This document shows, in pieces, positions 9,630 through 21,300 of a stretch of 64,000 nt of DNA. Within the stretch, counting starts at the first letter, position 1; every line of letters starts with the position of its first letter. Position numbers and translations under genes: made by a program. The notes below the pieces were generated by a model. It was not told the origin of the DNA and did no database searches. It worked only from the letters and a program-made list of their open reading frames with translations. Source of the stretch: Diabrotica undecimpunctata (lineage: Eukaryota; Arthropoda; Insecta; Coleoptera; Chrysomelidae); assembly GCF_040954645.1 (NCBI RefSeq), contig NC_092811.1:85055199-85119198 (forward strand). The letters run 5' to 3'.

Positions 9630-11240
9630 GTGTCGATAAGTTCATTTAGTGATGAAGACGTGGAATCACCAAAACAACAGCAAGAATCTAAAGGACGAAT
9701 GGCTGAAGTCCTGCGAAAACATCGTCTGCAGAGTCATGAAAGCGGCGACAGCTGTAATTATAAGCATAATAAACAGAACTTCCATATCGCAGTTCTAATC
9801 TTGATCAAAATGATCGCATAAAGATGTTCTAGGCAGCCCAATTACAAGACAACGAAACATCACAACTGCTCTTTTGGTTAGGGTTTTGCTATATATTTAT
9901 GGTTTTAAGAGATGGTCAAATGCAAGAGATACCTCTTTGTTTCAAAGCATTTTGCCCAATCCACGGCAAGTATAGTATGATCAAAGAAGGCTTAAAATCA
10001 ACGGCGTTGCACCCTCTGATCTAAGATTCCATACGAATGCACTTGAAGTCATTTAAGGGCAGATCAAGTCATGATTGTAATACAAAGACATCTAAAATTT
10101 ACCTTTCTGAAAAGTTTAGTATAAAAAAATCTACGAATTATTCCAAGGAAAAAATCCTGAGGTAAAGATTGCATATGGCAGCTATCGACGAGAATTTTGT
10201 AAACTTAACGTTTCTTAGAAAATAAATTAGAATGTTTAGTCACAGAAAACAAACTTCACAAATTAAAGGCCCAGTTTTTTTATGACCGAAATAAGGAGGC
10301 AAAAAGGTTTGCTATACATGACGAGAGATATTAAGTTCTGGTAATGGACTACTAAAAAAAGTCTCACTTCCACACAGCACAAACGCTGTGTACTACAGAA
10401 GACAGTTGTCAATGTTTTCTTTTAATATTCATCTACCTTCTATCGATAAATATATTTTTAACACTAAATCGGAGACCATAGCAAAAAAGGCTCAAACGAA
10501 GTTATATCTTTCGTAAATCATTGTCATCGTGCATCAGTTGGACAAACAAGTAAGAACATTTAAAAAATTTTGTGATTTAGCAGGGGCCAGAATAAAAATT
10601 ACAAAATGTTTAAATATCTGCATTTTCTTATTTTTTTATTCATACGTTAAAACGATTAGACACCGTATCAATCACATTTCCCATCAGGGGGCATTCATAT
10701 ATGGAATGCAATAAAAATTTTGGTTTGGTAAAGCTGAAGACCAGTACATAAACTCATAAAATTCCTGTGGAGTTTTATGAGTTTTTACGTAATGCCTTAA
10801 TGAAGCCAGAACCGTTCCAAGTAGTCAAAGTTGAAGGGGATCCAGCTATCGTTGAAGACGATATAAGAAGAACAGCCCTTTCAAAATTTTAGAATTAAAA
10901 AAAATCTTTATTGAAGATAAACACCAAGTTTATAAAATATCGACCATCCTATACTGGGCTACTCTACAAATCTGTCGTCTACGCGAACAAAAAATCTGCT
11001 GAGCAAATAGAAACTTTGAGTAATGAAGAGTTTTACCTACCAGATAAAACAGTAACAGTTTTTTTATATATTTCATATTTTATTTATGTTTTAAAATGTT
11101 ATTTTACATTAAGGAGTATTTTTTCTTGCAGGTTTGGTGAAGATATCTTTAGAAAAGTTTAGCGACTTACAAGTTCTTAAAAAATTCTGTAGAGCTGACA
11201 CGAGACTTTTCTACTAAAGCCTTCCTCACAAACAATAATT
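9630..11240 (+). pseudogene. Decayed copy of a multicopy insect gene family (transposase-like, unnamed)
   Basis: Reading across three frames recovers blocks in a fixed order that I recognise from a repeated insect ORF family of unknown name. They are RKHRLQSHESGDSC (about 9710), VxFKAFCPIHGKYS-like (about 9930), KNPEVKIAYGSYRREF (about 10145-10200), LHKLKAQFFYDRNKEAKR (about 10255-10310), TNAVYYRRQLSMFSFNIH (about 10380-10440) and FPIRGHSYMECNKNFGLV (about 10675-10730). These are followed by KPEPFQVVKV and KFSDLQVLKKF. A GTAACA donor near 11052 and a TTCTTGCAG acceptor near 11131 look like a kept intron, so this is a decayed gene copy rather than a processed one. Many stops and frameshifts rule out function. 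Confidence 0.5.
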
Positions 11241-11883
11241 TGTATGTTTTACCTTTCAAATTACAATTAAATATAAAAAACTTTACACTAACATCTTTTA
11301 TTCCTACAATTAGCAAAAACAGGGAATGTCATGACATACCTTGTTTTTCACGAGTATAAAATACTCCTTTTTTTATAAAGTACATATTTATATTTAAAAC
11401 AGTAAATCTGTATTATATACAATTAGACAAAAATAAGTTAGGATTAGGATCTTAAAAAATCAGTATTCAAATAATGACTTGAACCAGCGTTTCTCAACCT
11501 TTTACCGTTTGCGACCCAATTTTCCATAAATATTTTTACCTCGCCCCTTTTCGTAGAATAACAATGTACGTATGCAATAATAATGTACTTACCTTAAGTA
11601 TTTTGAGGCTAAACTTATAGTAAAACCTTAATTACCAAATTACCGAAAAAAAGTAAATTTATTGAAATATGGAAACATCGATCCGGATTCAACGTCTCTC
11701 TGTACGAGAAGTTTCGAGTTATTTTGAACAGTCTCGACCGTCTGCATCTTCTCAGTTCTGAGTTATGACCAGCCTTGACAGTCAAGTCAGTCCTTCTGTA
11801 TCTGTTAAATTTATTGTGAATGTGTATGTTGTAGTTTTAGTGTATAAATATCCCAATCACTACATATTAATTTATACAAAATC

Positions 11884-12739
11884 ATGGATAAATTTTTAAC
11901 TGGTCGTAAGCGAGCATTTGATACTAGTGAAGTATCAACAAGTGCATAGGCGAGAGTGGTTCTAAAAATAAAATCAAGAAAATATTCCCAAGAATACTTA
12001 AATTTTGGGTTTACATTTACTAAAGAAGAAAGGCCTTTGTGTAACATTTGCTAAAAATTTAAGCAGTCGACACTATTGGTGAAGTGCTTATTTTGCCAGC
12101 TGCAATTGAAATTGTAGAAACTATGTTTGGAGATAATTTCACCAAAAAATTGGAGTCTACACGTCTACCAAATGATACTGTTGCCCGTAGAATCGGTGAC
12201 ATAGCTGAAGATGTACAAGATCAGCTACATGGGAAGTTGCTCGACAAGCTGTTTTCGATTAAGCTTGATCAGACAAAAGATAGCAACAAATATGCTTATT
12301 TTAATGCCTACATTCGATTTGGTGATGTCATGATAGTAGTAGAAAAACTACTTTTCTGCAAACCAATAGAACTGAAAGCAATATCGCCCGCATGATTTGC
12401 TATCTTAAATGATTATGTAAATAAAGCAAAAATAGAGTGGAAGAATTGCGTCGGAATATGCACCGATTATGCTCGTACAATATCCGGACAATTTTAAAGT
12501 CTACAAGGGTTTGTGAAACAATAGTCTTCAATGTGTATATGGACAACAATATGTATGATCAACAGAGAAGATGTGGTTTCTAAAAAAATGTATCCTGGTC
12601 TGAATAGTTTGCTAACTACGGTTGTAACAGTTGTTAATTACATAAAAATGAGACCTTTGAAGACTAGAATATTTTCTGCTCTTTATAAAGACATGGCTGC
12701 AGTACATTCAGCATTATTATATTATTTTAAAGCAAGATA
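11884..12739 (+). pseudogene. hAT transposase N-terminal half (SCAND3/ZBED5-like), broken
   Basis: Starts MDKFLTGRKRAF, hits TAG at residue 22, then continues KIKSRKYSQEYLNFGFTF and a CxxC (PLCNIC) that fits the zinc-finger start of this family. The open stretch 12084-12395 gives AAIEIVETMFGDNF, RLPNDTVARRIGDIAEDV and LFCKPIEL; further blocks are CVGICTDYART (about 12450) and LNSLLTTVVTVVNYIKMRP (12603-12660), all in family order. The DDE catalytic core begins here. The piece ends at AGCAAGATA (12731-12739), the target duplication of the LINE that splits it. Confidence 0.75.
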
Positions 12740-15435
12740 TTGGGTCAGGCTGTGGTGTTGTGATGCCTACATTGTAAAAATGACATGCACCCTTCCCTCT
12801 ATGCTATGGCATGCTGGACGAGCCATACAGTCTGTAGTCAATACCCCGAGGTATAAGCGGGAACACAAAGTGTATTAATACTCATACGCTTATGAAACGC
12901 ACCTGGAGCATCATAAGGGCCTTCACATTTTACTCTTTTTTAACTTGTCTTGAGTGAAATATCTTTAATCTTTCCTATTAGCCTCTCTTGGCCAACTCTT
13001 GTTTCTTCCGACCCCGAATGGCAATTAGGTTTCCGAGGGCAGAAGGGTCACTATATTTCCTTCTATTACATACTCTAGGAAGGCAACGGGAAACCACCTA
13101 GAGCCTAATTTTCCCAAGAAAAAATCATGGAAATGGCTGATAAATACAACGGCCCCGAGTACGGGCTCTCCTTAAATGGAGCAGGGGTGCTAAGAATCTC
13201 CCGATCAGCTAGAAACATGAACACATTTTCTAAAGAAAGAAAAATAGGTACATGAAATGTAAGAAGCATGTACGAACCAGGAAAAATTCACAACACCATT
13301 AAAGAAATGAAGCGTCTAAATATAAGTATCCTTGGAATAAGTGAAATAAGATGGCCAGGGTCTGGAAAAGTAACTGTAGATGATCACATTGTATACTATT
13401 CAGGAGAAGACAGCTCAAAACACAAAAATAGTGTAGCAATAATTGTGTCGAAGGAAACAGATAAAGCTGTAAAAAACGTCGTCCTATTCTCAGACAGGAT
13501 ACTGATGATACAAATACAATCAACAACAATCAATGTGAACATATTATAAGTATATGCACCCACACAAGACTATGAACAAGAAGAAATTGAAAAATTCTAT
13601 CATGATTTAGACAAAGTATTAGCACCTACAAAGAAACACGATCTCAATATTATCATGGGAGATTTTAATGCAAAGATTGTTGAAGGTGAACAGGAAGATA
13701 TCATAGGAAAATATGGTCTGGGAATACGAAATGGAAGAGGAGATATGTTGGCATCTTTTTGAGTAGAAAAGCAATTAGTAATAACAAACACAATTTTCAA
13801 ACTTACAAAATGTCGTCTTTACACCTGGAAATCACCAGCAGATACACCTGAACGAGTTGTTCGTAACCAAATAGACTTCATATGTATAAATAAGAGATAC
13901 AGAAATTCAGTATTAGCAGTAAAAACATATCCAGGCGCAGATGTACCAACAGATCACAATATTTTAGTAGGAAAAATAAGACTGAGATTAAAAAGAGTTG
14001 CAAGGACGAATAAGGAAACAGTTACTACAGATAGAGAGAAGATGTTAAATGATACTGTAAAACAAGAAATTACAAGTATATTAGAACAAAAAATGAAGTT
14101 AACATCAAGCAAAGAGGAATGTACTGAGGAAAACTGAACGAGAATTAAAGACATCTTAAAGACTGTTTAAGAAACAAAATTGAGTGCGCTAAAAGCAAGA
14201 AAAAACAAGGGTGGGAAGAAATGAGACTTATGGATCAAAGAAGAGAAGTCAGAAATAAAGATAAAAACGAATACAAGAGGATCCACGCAATAATCAGGCA
14301 GAAGATAAGATACGCGAAAACACAATTTTATAGTAAAGAATGTAATGAAATTGAACAATATGAAAAGAAACACGATACTTTTCATCTGCACAAGAAATTA
14401 AAAGAGGTCGCTGGAAACAAACGGAAAAAACGGAAACAAGTATCCCAAAGTTTAGAAGACAGAAACGGACACAGAATATTAGACATCAATGAACAGTTAA
14501 AAGAATGGGAAAACTACATTTCTGAATTATTTGAAGATGAGATAGTAGAACACTATACACCGATTGCTGTATCAGGTCCATCTATAACAGAAAGTGAGGT
14601 TACACGTTCAATACAATCGGCAAAAAATGAAAAAGCACCGCCGATGAAGTAAGTGCTGAAATACTAAAGTTTTTGGGAGAAAATGGAATTAAAGCTCTGT
14701 GTAATCTCTTTAACAGAATTTAAGACACTGGGATATTACCAACTGATTGGTTAAAGTCGACATTTGTCACAATACCTAAGAAACATCGTCCAAAGACATG
14801 CGGTGATTATCGGACAATAAGTCTGATGAGTCACGTTTTGAAGATCTTCCTGCGAGCAGTACACAGCAGAATTTACACGCTGTTAGAGGACATAATTAGC
14901 AATACTCAATTTGGGTTTAGGAGTGGCTTGGGTACAAGAGAAGCCTTGTTTAGTATACAGGTGCTAGTACAGAGATGCAGAGATATAAATCAAAATGTGT
15001 ACATTTGTGCAATCGATTTTGAAAAGGCTTTTGACAAAGTCCGACATAACAAAATGCTAGAAATATTGGAAACAGCTGGATTGGACGATAAAGATCTACA
15101 AATAATTACAAATCTATACTGGCATCAAGTGGCAAGAATAAAGGTTGAACAAGAACTGTCGGATGAAATAAATATAAAAAGGGGAGTGAGACAAGGATGT
15201 ATATTGTCGCCTTTACTTTTTAAGGAAGCCTTAATGGAGACAACCGAAGGTATTATTGTGAATGAAGTAACCGTCAACAATATTAGATATGCCGACGATA
15301 CCTTAGTGCTTGCTAATTGCGGAGAAGACCTTCAAAATCTAATGAACAAAATAAAACAGACTTGTGATCAGTATGGGTTAAAACTCAACATTAAGAAAAC
15401 TAAATATATGATAGTTAGCAAACAAAATTATATAC
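12740..15435 (+). mobile_element. LINE (RTE/Jockey type) inserted in the hAT transposase, 3' end missing
   Basis: The 9-bp repeat AGCAAGATA at 12731-12739 and 15436-15444 brackets this 2.7-kb insert. It has about 500 bp of 5' untranslated sequence, an endonuclease part and a reverse transcriptase part. The reverse transcriptase stops shortly after the YADD block, so thumb and C-terminal parts and the 3' tail are absent. Loss of the 3' end instead of the 5' end is unusual for target-primed insertion. Confidence 0.8.
13245..14200 (+). pseudogene. LINE apurinic-type endonuclease domain, broken
   Basis: Reading in one main frame gives NVRSMYEPGKIHNTIKEMK, ILGISEIRWPGSG (the catalytic E region), then after a stop near 13548 VYAPTQDYEQEEIEKFY, DLNIIMGDFNAKI, RNQIDFICI and TDHNILVGKIRL (catalytic D and H near the end). 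These are the standard blocks of the exonuclease/endonuclease/phosphatase fold used by non-LTR retrotransposons to nick the target. In-frame stops near 13256, 13548, 13760 and 14135 inactivate it. Confidence 0.8.
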
Positions 15436-15485
15436 AGCAAGATAGTTATCACGTAGGAAATTTTTACAATGTGTTTTTACATTAA
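14221..15485 (+). pseudogene. LINE reverse transcriptase, broken and 3'-truncated
   Basis: First part 14221-14652 is the linker and start of the RT (ENYISELFEDE, ESEVTRSIQSAKNEKAP). After a gap with stops, 14826-15435 carries QFGFRSGLGTREA, CAIDFEKAFDKVRH (palm aspartate), GVRQGCILSPLLF and the catalytic RYADDTLVLA (15285-15315). The last LINE codons are followed at 15436 by the target duplication, after which the ORF runs on into hAT sequence up to 15485. Confidence 0.8.
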
Positions 15486-16126
15486 GACATAAAATCGATA
15501 TTTTTCTAGAAGAAGAAAGTAGACTGGAATCCGAAATGTTTCAAGACGCAAATTTTAATGAAATTGAGCTACTTGGTTGACATATTCGAGAACCTAAATA
15601 TTTTGAATCTTCAGCTTCCAGAGGCCAATACACATAAATTGTATACGAGTGATAAAGTTATGCTTTTTGTAGAAAATTGGAATTGTGGAGCAGAAATTTA
15701 AAACAAAAAAACCTAGAAACGATTGCAAATGTGGATGAATGCATTAAAACTTACAAGATTGACAGTTGTTTTTGTAACCACTGAAAATCATTTAGCAATA
15801 CTGACAAAAAATTTTAAAGGATTTTTTTGCCAACGACAAATTAGTAATTAGTTACGAGTGGGTTAGGAATGCGTTTCAAAATACACCAGAAGGGCTCTTT
15901 ACTGCCGAAGAAAAACCTTTGTAAACTTCACGGTAAATGCTGAAATGAATAAACAGTTAAATCATAAATCCCTCTTTGTCTATATCTAGATCTAGATCTT
16001 TGTCTATATCTAGATAGTCTATATCTAGATCGCAGCTTAATATGGAAAAAAAACTGAGAGCTTTTTTTTCTAATATTACACCCGGTTTCGATACACTTTG
16101 TTTTGCAAAACGGGTCCAAGGATGTC
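15445..16126 (+). pseudogene. hAT transposase C-terminal half, broken
   Basis: Continues the transposase after the LINE: LRHKIDIFLEEESRLE (about 15480), then CRKLELW and NVDECIKTYKI, and the final family-like GFDTLCFAKRVQ block near 16086-16120. Stops and frameshifts occur throughout. A CTATATCTAGAT-type short repeat (about 15974-16033) has expanded inside the C-terminal region. Confidence 0.65.
15974..16033. repeat. Short repeat of CTATATCTAGAT
   Basis: Three close copies of TCTATATCTAGAT within 60 bp, inside the decayed hAT transposase end. Confidence 0.7.
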
Positions 16127-16570
16127 ACTGATATATTATATTATTAAACTTGTTTATAATTTAGTATTTATAAGTTCATGTGTAGTACTTTTATAGTTCT
16201 TTTTATAAGTGTACCTATTAGATTAATGTTCATGTATAGTTTACTTTTTATTTTGTCAGAATTTTGTTTTGCTTTGATTTTAGTAAATTAGTCAATGTTT
16301 TTTTTTGTTTGGTTATGCTCACCTCCTCCCCCATTAGTAATAGCGCGCCCCCTAGAGGGTCGCGTCATACAGGTTGAGAATCACTGACTTAACTCTTTTT
16401 TAGTATAGATAAACTATATAAATAAATATATAAATTGGTTGGTATTACATTTGTTTAAAAAAATTTTAAATAAGAAGCTTGTAAAATGTTTAAAATCTAT
16501 AAATTTAACATACTGTGTTTGTAAAAATATCATCAAAATTTAAACATCAACAAACCTATTTGTAATACAT

Positions 16571-16592
16571 AAATACTATGATATATATATAC

Positions 16593-16661
<69 letters not shown>
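16571..16661. repeat. (AT)n microsatellite
   Basis: About 90 bp of AT dinucleotides with two short interruptions. It ends exactly where the 297-like LTR begins and resumes at 23266 beyond the second LTR, so it is the target of that insertion. Confidence 0.95.
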
Positions 16662-16663
<2 letters not shown>

Positions 16664-16909
16664 TTATAGAGCGACGCCTATGGGTTTATTCAGGCCATGG
16701 ACTCAGGAGTGCTGACATTGTCAAAGACATTGAACTTAGGAGTGCTGACGCTATGTTTCGTAATATTGTGAATTGTATAATTGCAAATGTATATGTTTTA
16801 TTTCAACTAATATTTTATTCAGTTTAGAATCTGATTTTATTGTAATTAGTCGTTTTAGCTCTAATAAATTCTTTTTAAAAAAGGACTTTTGGCATTCCCA
16901 AATTTGAGT
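16662..16909 (+). repeat. 5' LTR of 297-like element
   Basis: 248 bp, AGTTATAGAG to AAATTTGAGT. Contains two imperfect copies of GGAGTGCTGAC (near 16700 and 16738) and an AATAAA-type sequence near its end. The copy at 23018-23265 appears identical. Confidence 0.95.
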
Positions 16910-16925
16910 GGCGCAGTCAGTAGCT
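16909..16925 (+). other. Primer-binding site
   Basis: TGGCGCAGTCAGTAG starts on the last LTR base, as in 17.6 and 297, whose primer is a serine tRNA. Confidence 0.8.
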
Positions 16926-17134
16926 AGGTCAAACGGGTTTAGCGAATATAAATTCGGTTCGTTTCAACGATTTATTGACCTTAATTCGGAAGTGTTATAT
17001 TCCTGTGGGTGGATTGAGTAGCCCTTTATAACAGGAATCGTGTTAAGTGGACTTTTCGAGTGAATATCGAAGATACCTGCCTAGTCAAACCTTCTGAGTG
17101 AACCAGCTTACATGGAGTCGACAATTCTTCTCTG

Positions 17135-17140
17135 GTAAGT
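17135..17140 (+). promoter_or_regulatory. Probable splice donor for the env transcript
   Basis: CTG/GTAAGT lies 23 bases after an ATG at 17112 and just before the gag start. An acceptor CAG at 22051-22053 after a T-rich run would join this short leader in frame to the env-like region. Spliced env messages are known for errantivirus-type elements. Confidence 0.55.
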
Positions 17141-18356
17141 GCTTATGTCGTATAGAGAGCCTAAAATTCTAATTAATTCTGATTCATCAGACTCAGATTC
17201 TGACTCAAAATTCCCTATTAAAGATAATTTTTGTTCTAATTCCTCCTTAATAAATAATCGTACTTTTAATTTAAATTTTTACTCAAAAAATAAAAGAAAA
17301 ATGGCAATCCCACAATTAAAAAAGGAATATCTTGACATGATTCCAGATTTCCACGGAGAAAATACATTACTTCCTAGATTCGTGGAAATCTGTGAAAAAT
17401 TGATTAATAAATTTTATAATACAGTTGATTCAGATGATTTTCAGAATGAATACCTTATGTCTAGCATATTAGCAAAAGTAAAAGGTGAAGCTGCTATTAA
17501 CATTTCAGCATGTGTAGTTAGGACCTGGCAAGATCTTAAAGATGCCTTGCTAAATACATACGCTGATAAAAGAGATATTTATACTCTTAGTATAGAAATG
17601 TCAGAATTAAAGCAAAATAATGAAACTCCCTTTGAATTCTTCAATAAAGTCCAACATCTTTTGAATTTACAAATATCTTTAATTACTACACGTTCTAATG
17701 ACCAAGAATTATTAATTTTATCAAACTATTTTAGGAATTTAGCCCTACGAGTATTATTACGTGATCTAAAAGAACCACTTGGCACCTTCATGCAAACTAA
17801 AAACCCTAAAGATTTAAATTCTGCACTAAGTATTTTAAGTAACGATTTTCAAATTTATTTAAATGAAAATAATTCTTCACAATCTAGGCAAACAAAGCCA
17901 AATTTTCAAAATAATCGTAATCCAAGAACAAATCTTAACTTTCAACAAAAATTTCCTCAAACGAACAGATCCTTTACATTCAATGAACCTCGACAAAGAA
18001 TTCAAGCCCCACCTATAACAAACTCCACACAATTTCAACAAACAAGACAACCATTAGCATCAACCTCTTTTTCAAATAATAACAGAGGAACTAATATTTT
18101 TACAAATAACAGAAGTAGTAATGTCTTTAAATCAAATCCAAATCAAAGATTTCAAGCCCCAACTCCAATGAGTACCACTAGTCAAAATACTTTTAGACCA
18201 ACAAATTTTGGAAATCAAAGACGCTTCAATAATACATTTTCAAGTCAACCACAAAATATCATAGCTGAGGAGCTAAATAATATTGGCGATACCGAGGAAG
18301 TTGAATTAACTAATGAGAATCATTTTTTAGAGAACAAAGCCTCGGAAAATCCATAA
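17139..18356 (+). CDS. gag: Gag of 297-like element
   Basis: 405 residues, intact. A serine/aspartate-rich start is followed by the capsid-like part beginning MAIPQLKKEYLDMIPDFHG (about residue 55) with the retrotransposon gag pattern LLPRFVEICEKL and FEFFNKVQHLLNLQ. The last third is a low-complexity Asn/Gln/Arg/Phe-rich tail; no CCHC knuckle is visible, so RNA binding probably relies on this basic tail. The true start could be the internal ATG of MAIPQL (17301). Near the 3' end the slip sequence TTTTTTA (18323-18329) lets ribosomes enter pol in the -1 frame. Confidence 0.9.
   Translation: MLMSYREPKILINSDSSDSDSDSKFPIKDNFCSNSSLINNRTFNLNFYSKNKRKMAIPQLKKEYLDMIPDFHGENTLLPRFVEICEKLINKFYNTVDSDDFQNEYLMSSILAKVKGEAAINISACVVRTWQDLKDALLNTYADKRDIYTLSIEMSELKQNNETPFEFFNKVQHLLNLQISLITTRSNDQELLILSNYFRNLALRVLLRDLKEPLGTFMQTKNPKDLNSALSILSNDFQIYLNENNSSQSRQTKPNFQNNRNPRTNLNFQQKFPQTNRSFTFNEPRQRIQAPPITNSTQFQQTRQPLASTSFSNNNRGTNIFTNNRSSNVFKSNPNQRFQAPTPMSTTSQNTFRPTNFGNQRRFNNTFSSQPQNIIAEELNNIGDTEEVELTNENHFLENKASENP
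18323..18329 (+). promoter_or_regulatory. -1 ribosomal frameshift slip site
   Basis: T TTT TTA in gag phase, the canonical X XXY YYZ form. The -1 frame is open from the TGA at 18314-18316 right through pol, so slippage here would give a gag-pol fusion. Confidence 0.75.
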
Positions 18357-21300
18357 TTACTCAAGTTGAACTTTTAAATCTGATAAATAACGAAAGTAAA
18401 TTGCCGTACATTGTATTTCCTGAGCATAATCTTAAAGTACTAATAGACACTGGGAGCACAAAATCGTTTGTAACCCCAGAAGTTGCTGAAAAATATTTTA
18501 AAAATTCAATTTTTCGTAAACCCTTTCAAATTTCAACAGCACTTGGAGCAAAACAGGAAAATTACTGTACTGAAATTCCCTTATCGAAAATTTTTAATAC
18601 TAAAAATAAATTAAATTTAAGTTATTGCGTTTTTAAATTCCATGACTATTTTCACTGCTTATTAGGCCTCGATAATTTAAAAAAATTAAATGCAAAAATT
18701 GATTTGGCCAATAACGTTTTAATTACCTCGCACAGTAAGATAAAATTAAATTATTATAAAGCCGGGAATAGTGGCAACACGAATTGTATAGTAGTGCCGC
18801 CACGAACCGAGCAAGTTATCAGTTTAAATGTTGAAAATATAAAAAATGGCGATGTAATTATACCATATACACAAATCGGTAAATTAGAAATTCCGGAATG
18901 CCTTACGACGGTAGAGAGCAATAAGGCTATTTGCACGATTTTGAATTCTTCTGAATCTTATTTTAAATTGGATGTAACTTCCCCAATCATGGTGGAAAAG
19001 TTCGCTGAATACGAACAAATTTTAAATCCAAATTTTAATTCCATAAATGCTGAAGAATTCAAATTCGATATTTATAAAGTTCGAACAGATCATATGAATT
19101 TTGAGGAAAGAAATTCAATATTAAAGTTAATAAAAGAATATTCCGATATCTTTCATGTCGAAGGTAATCAATTAACTTTTACTAATAAAATTAAACATAC
19201 AATAAAAACAACAAACGATATACCAGTATATTCAAAATCCTATAGATATCCAGAAATTTATAGGAAGGAAGTGCAAAATCAAATCCAGAACCTGCTGGAT
19301 CAAGATATTATTAGAACTTCGGATTCCCCTTGGTCCTCTCCTATATGGGTGGTCCCAAAAAAAATGGACGCCTCCAAGAAACCTAAGTTTAGAGTCGTAA
19401 TAGATTATCGACGTCTTAATGCTATCACACTTGGTGATAGATACCCTTTACCTAACATTAGTGACCTACTGGATAAACTTGGACGGTGTCAATACTTTAC
19501 GACACTCGACCTCGCTTCAGGGTTTCATCAAATCGAGATGGATGAACGCGATATTCAAAAAACTGCATTCAATACAGAAAACGGTCACTACGAATTTTTG
19601 CGAATGCCTTTCGGACTCCGTAACGCCCCAGCGACATTCCAACGGGTTATGGATAATATCCTAAGAGGTATACAAAATGAAAAATGTTTGGTTTATCTTG
19701 ACGATATAATTATATTTAGTACAAGTCTACAGGAGCATCTAGTTAATTTAAAAGAAGTGTTTCAAAGATTAAGAGAATCAAATTTCAAAATTCAAATAGA
19801 TAAATCTGAGTTTTTAAAAAAAGAAGTAGCATATTTAGGTCACATCGTAACGCCACAAGGTGTTAAGCCGAACCCAGACAAAATAAAAGCGATAAAAAAT
19901 TTTCCAATACCCAAAAATACTAAACAATTAAAAGGATTTTTAGAACTTTTAGGTTATTATAGAAAATTTATCAAAGATTTTTCTAAACTTACTAAACCAC
20001 TAACTACTCGCCTGAAGAAAAATGCTGAAATCAATGTAAGTGATTCAGATTACATCCAATGTTTTGAAACTTGTAAACAACTTCTCATAAATGAACCCAT
20101 ATTACAGTATCCTGACTTCTCCCGTCCTTTCAATCTCACTACAGATGCTAGTAATTTTGCGCTAGGAGCCGTACTTAGTCAAGGAAAGATTGGATCCGAC
20201 TTGCCAATTGCTTATGCAAGCAGAACTTTGAACAACTCAGAAATCAATTACTCAACAATTGAGAAAGAGTTACTGGCAATAGTATGGGCTGTCAAATATT
20301 TTCGCCCGTATTTATTTGGACGACGCTTTACTATTATTACTGATCATAAACCACTACAGTGGTTATTTTCATTGAAAGATCCCAACTCCAAACTAGTAAG
20401 ATGGCGCTTGAAGCTAGAAGAATATGATTATGAAATCATTTATAAAAAAGGATCTTTAAATACAAATTGTGATACATTATCCAGAATAGAGCTAAACGTC
20501 AATGAAACAAAAAATTTGGAAAACACAAAAAATATTTTTGAATATATGGAAACACTTAATGAACAAGCTCAACAAGATCTTAATAATGAACCAGATACAG
20601 AATCGCTGATTGTTGAAATAGATGAAGATAATAGACAAGAAGAAAATCCTGATGACGGTGAGACGATACACACCAATGTAGAAAATCCTACCCCCGGAAT
20701 TCCTATTTCCGAAAACCCTGTAAACACGGGAATTAACCAAATTTTTATCTCTGAAGTTAATTTTAATCCTGCTAATCCCACTATAATCAAATTATTTGAT
20801 AAAAGACAAAGAATTCTTGTCCAGTTCTCAAAAAACAATTTTGAGCGTGATGTTATTGATTTTATTAAAGAATATACCATACCCAAAATAAAATATCACC
20901 TTTATTTTGAAGACCCAGTATATGAGAAATTTAGCGTTGTTATCCAAAAATATTTTAAAAATTCTCAAATATCATTTATTAATTGCACCAAGAAACTTAT
21001 CGATGTTCCTATAAACGAAATTAAAGAAATAATTCAAAACTATCATGAAGGCAAGCAAAATAATAGAGGTTTAGATGAAACGGATAACCGAATTAAATCA
21101 TTATATTATTGGCCCAATCAACGAGCTTCTATACAAACTTATATTAATGAATGCGAAATATGCCAAATAACAAAATATGATAGGAATCCCATAAAGCCAA
21201 TATTTAGTATTACTCCTACAGCAATTAAGCCATTTCAGATTTTGCATTTAGATTCCATAACTCTTGAAAATACCAAATTTCTAACGATAGTCGTCTCTTT

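Larger units (their letters stand above)
11485..16386 (+). mobile_element. hAT element with terminal inverted repeats, split by a LINE
   Basis: The left end CAGCGTTTCTCAACCT and the right end, read inward on the minus strand as CAGTGATTCTCAACCT, are 16-bp imperfect inverted repeats of the classic hAT form. Flanks ACTTGAAC (11477-11484) and ACTTAAC (16387-16393) fit a decayed 8-bp target duplication. Inside is a SCAND3/ZBED5-like transposase in two parts (11884-12739 and 15445-16126), separated by a 2.7-kb LINE. Total 4.9 kb, about 2.2 kb without the LINE. Confidence 0.8.
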
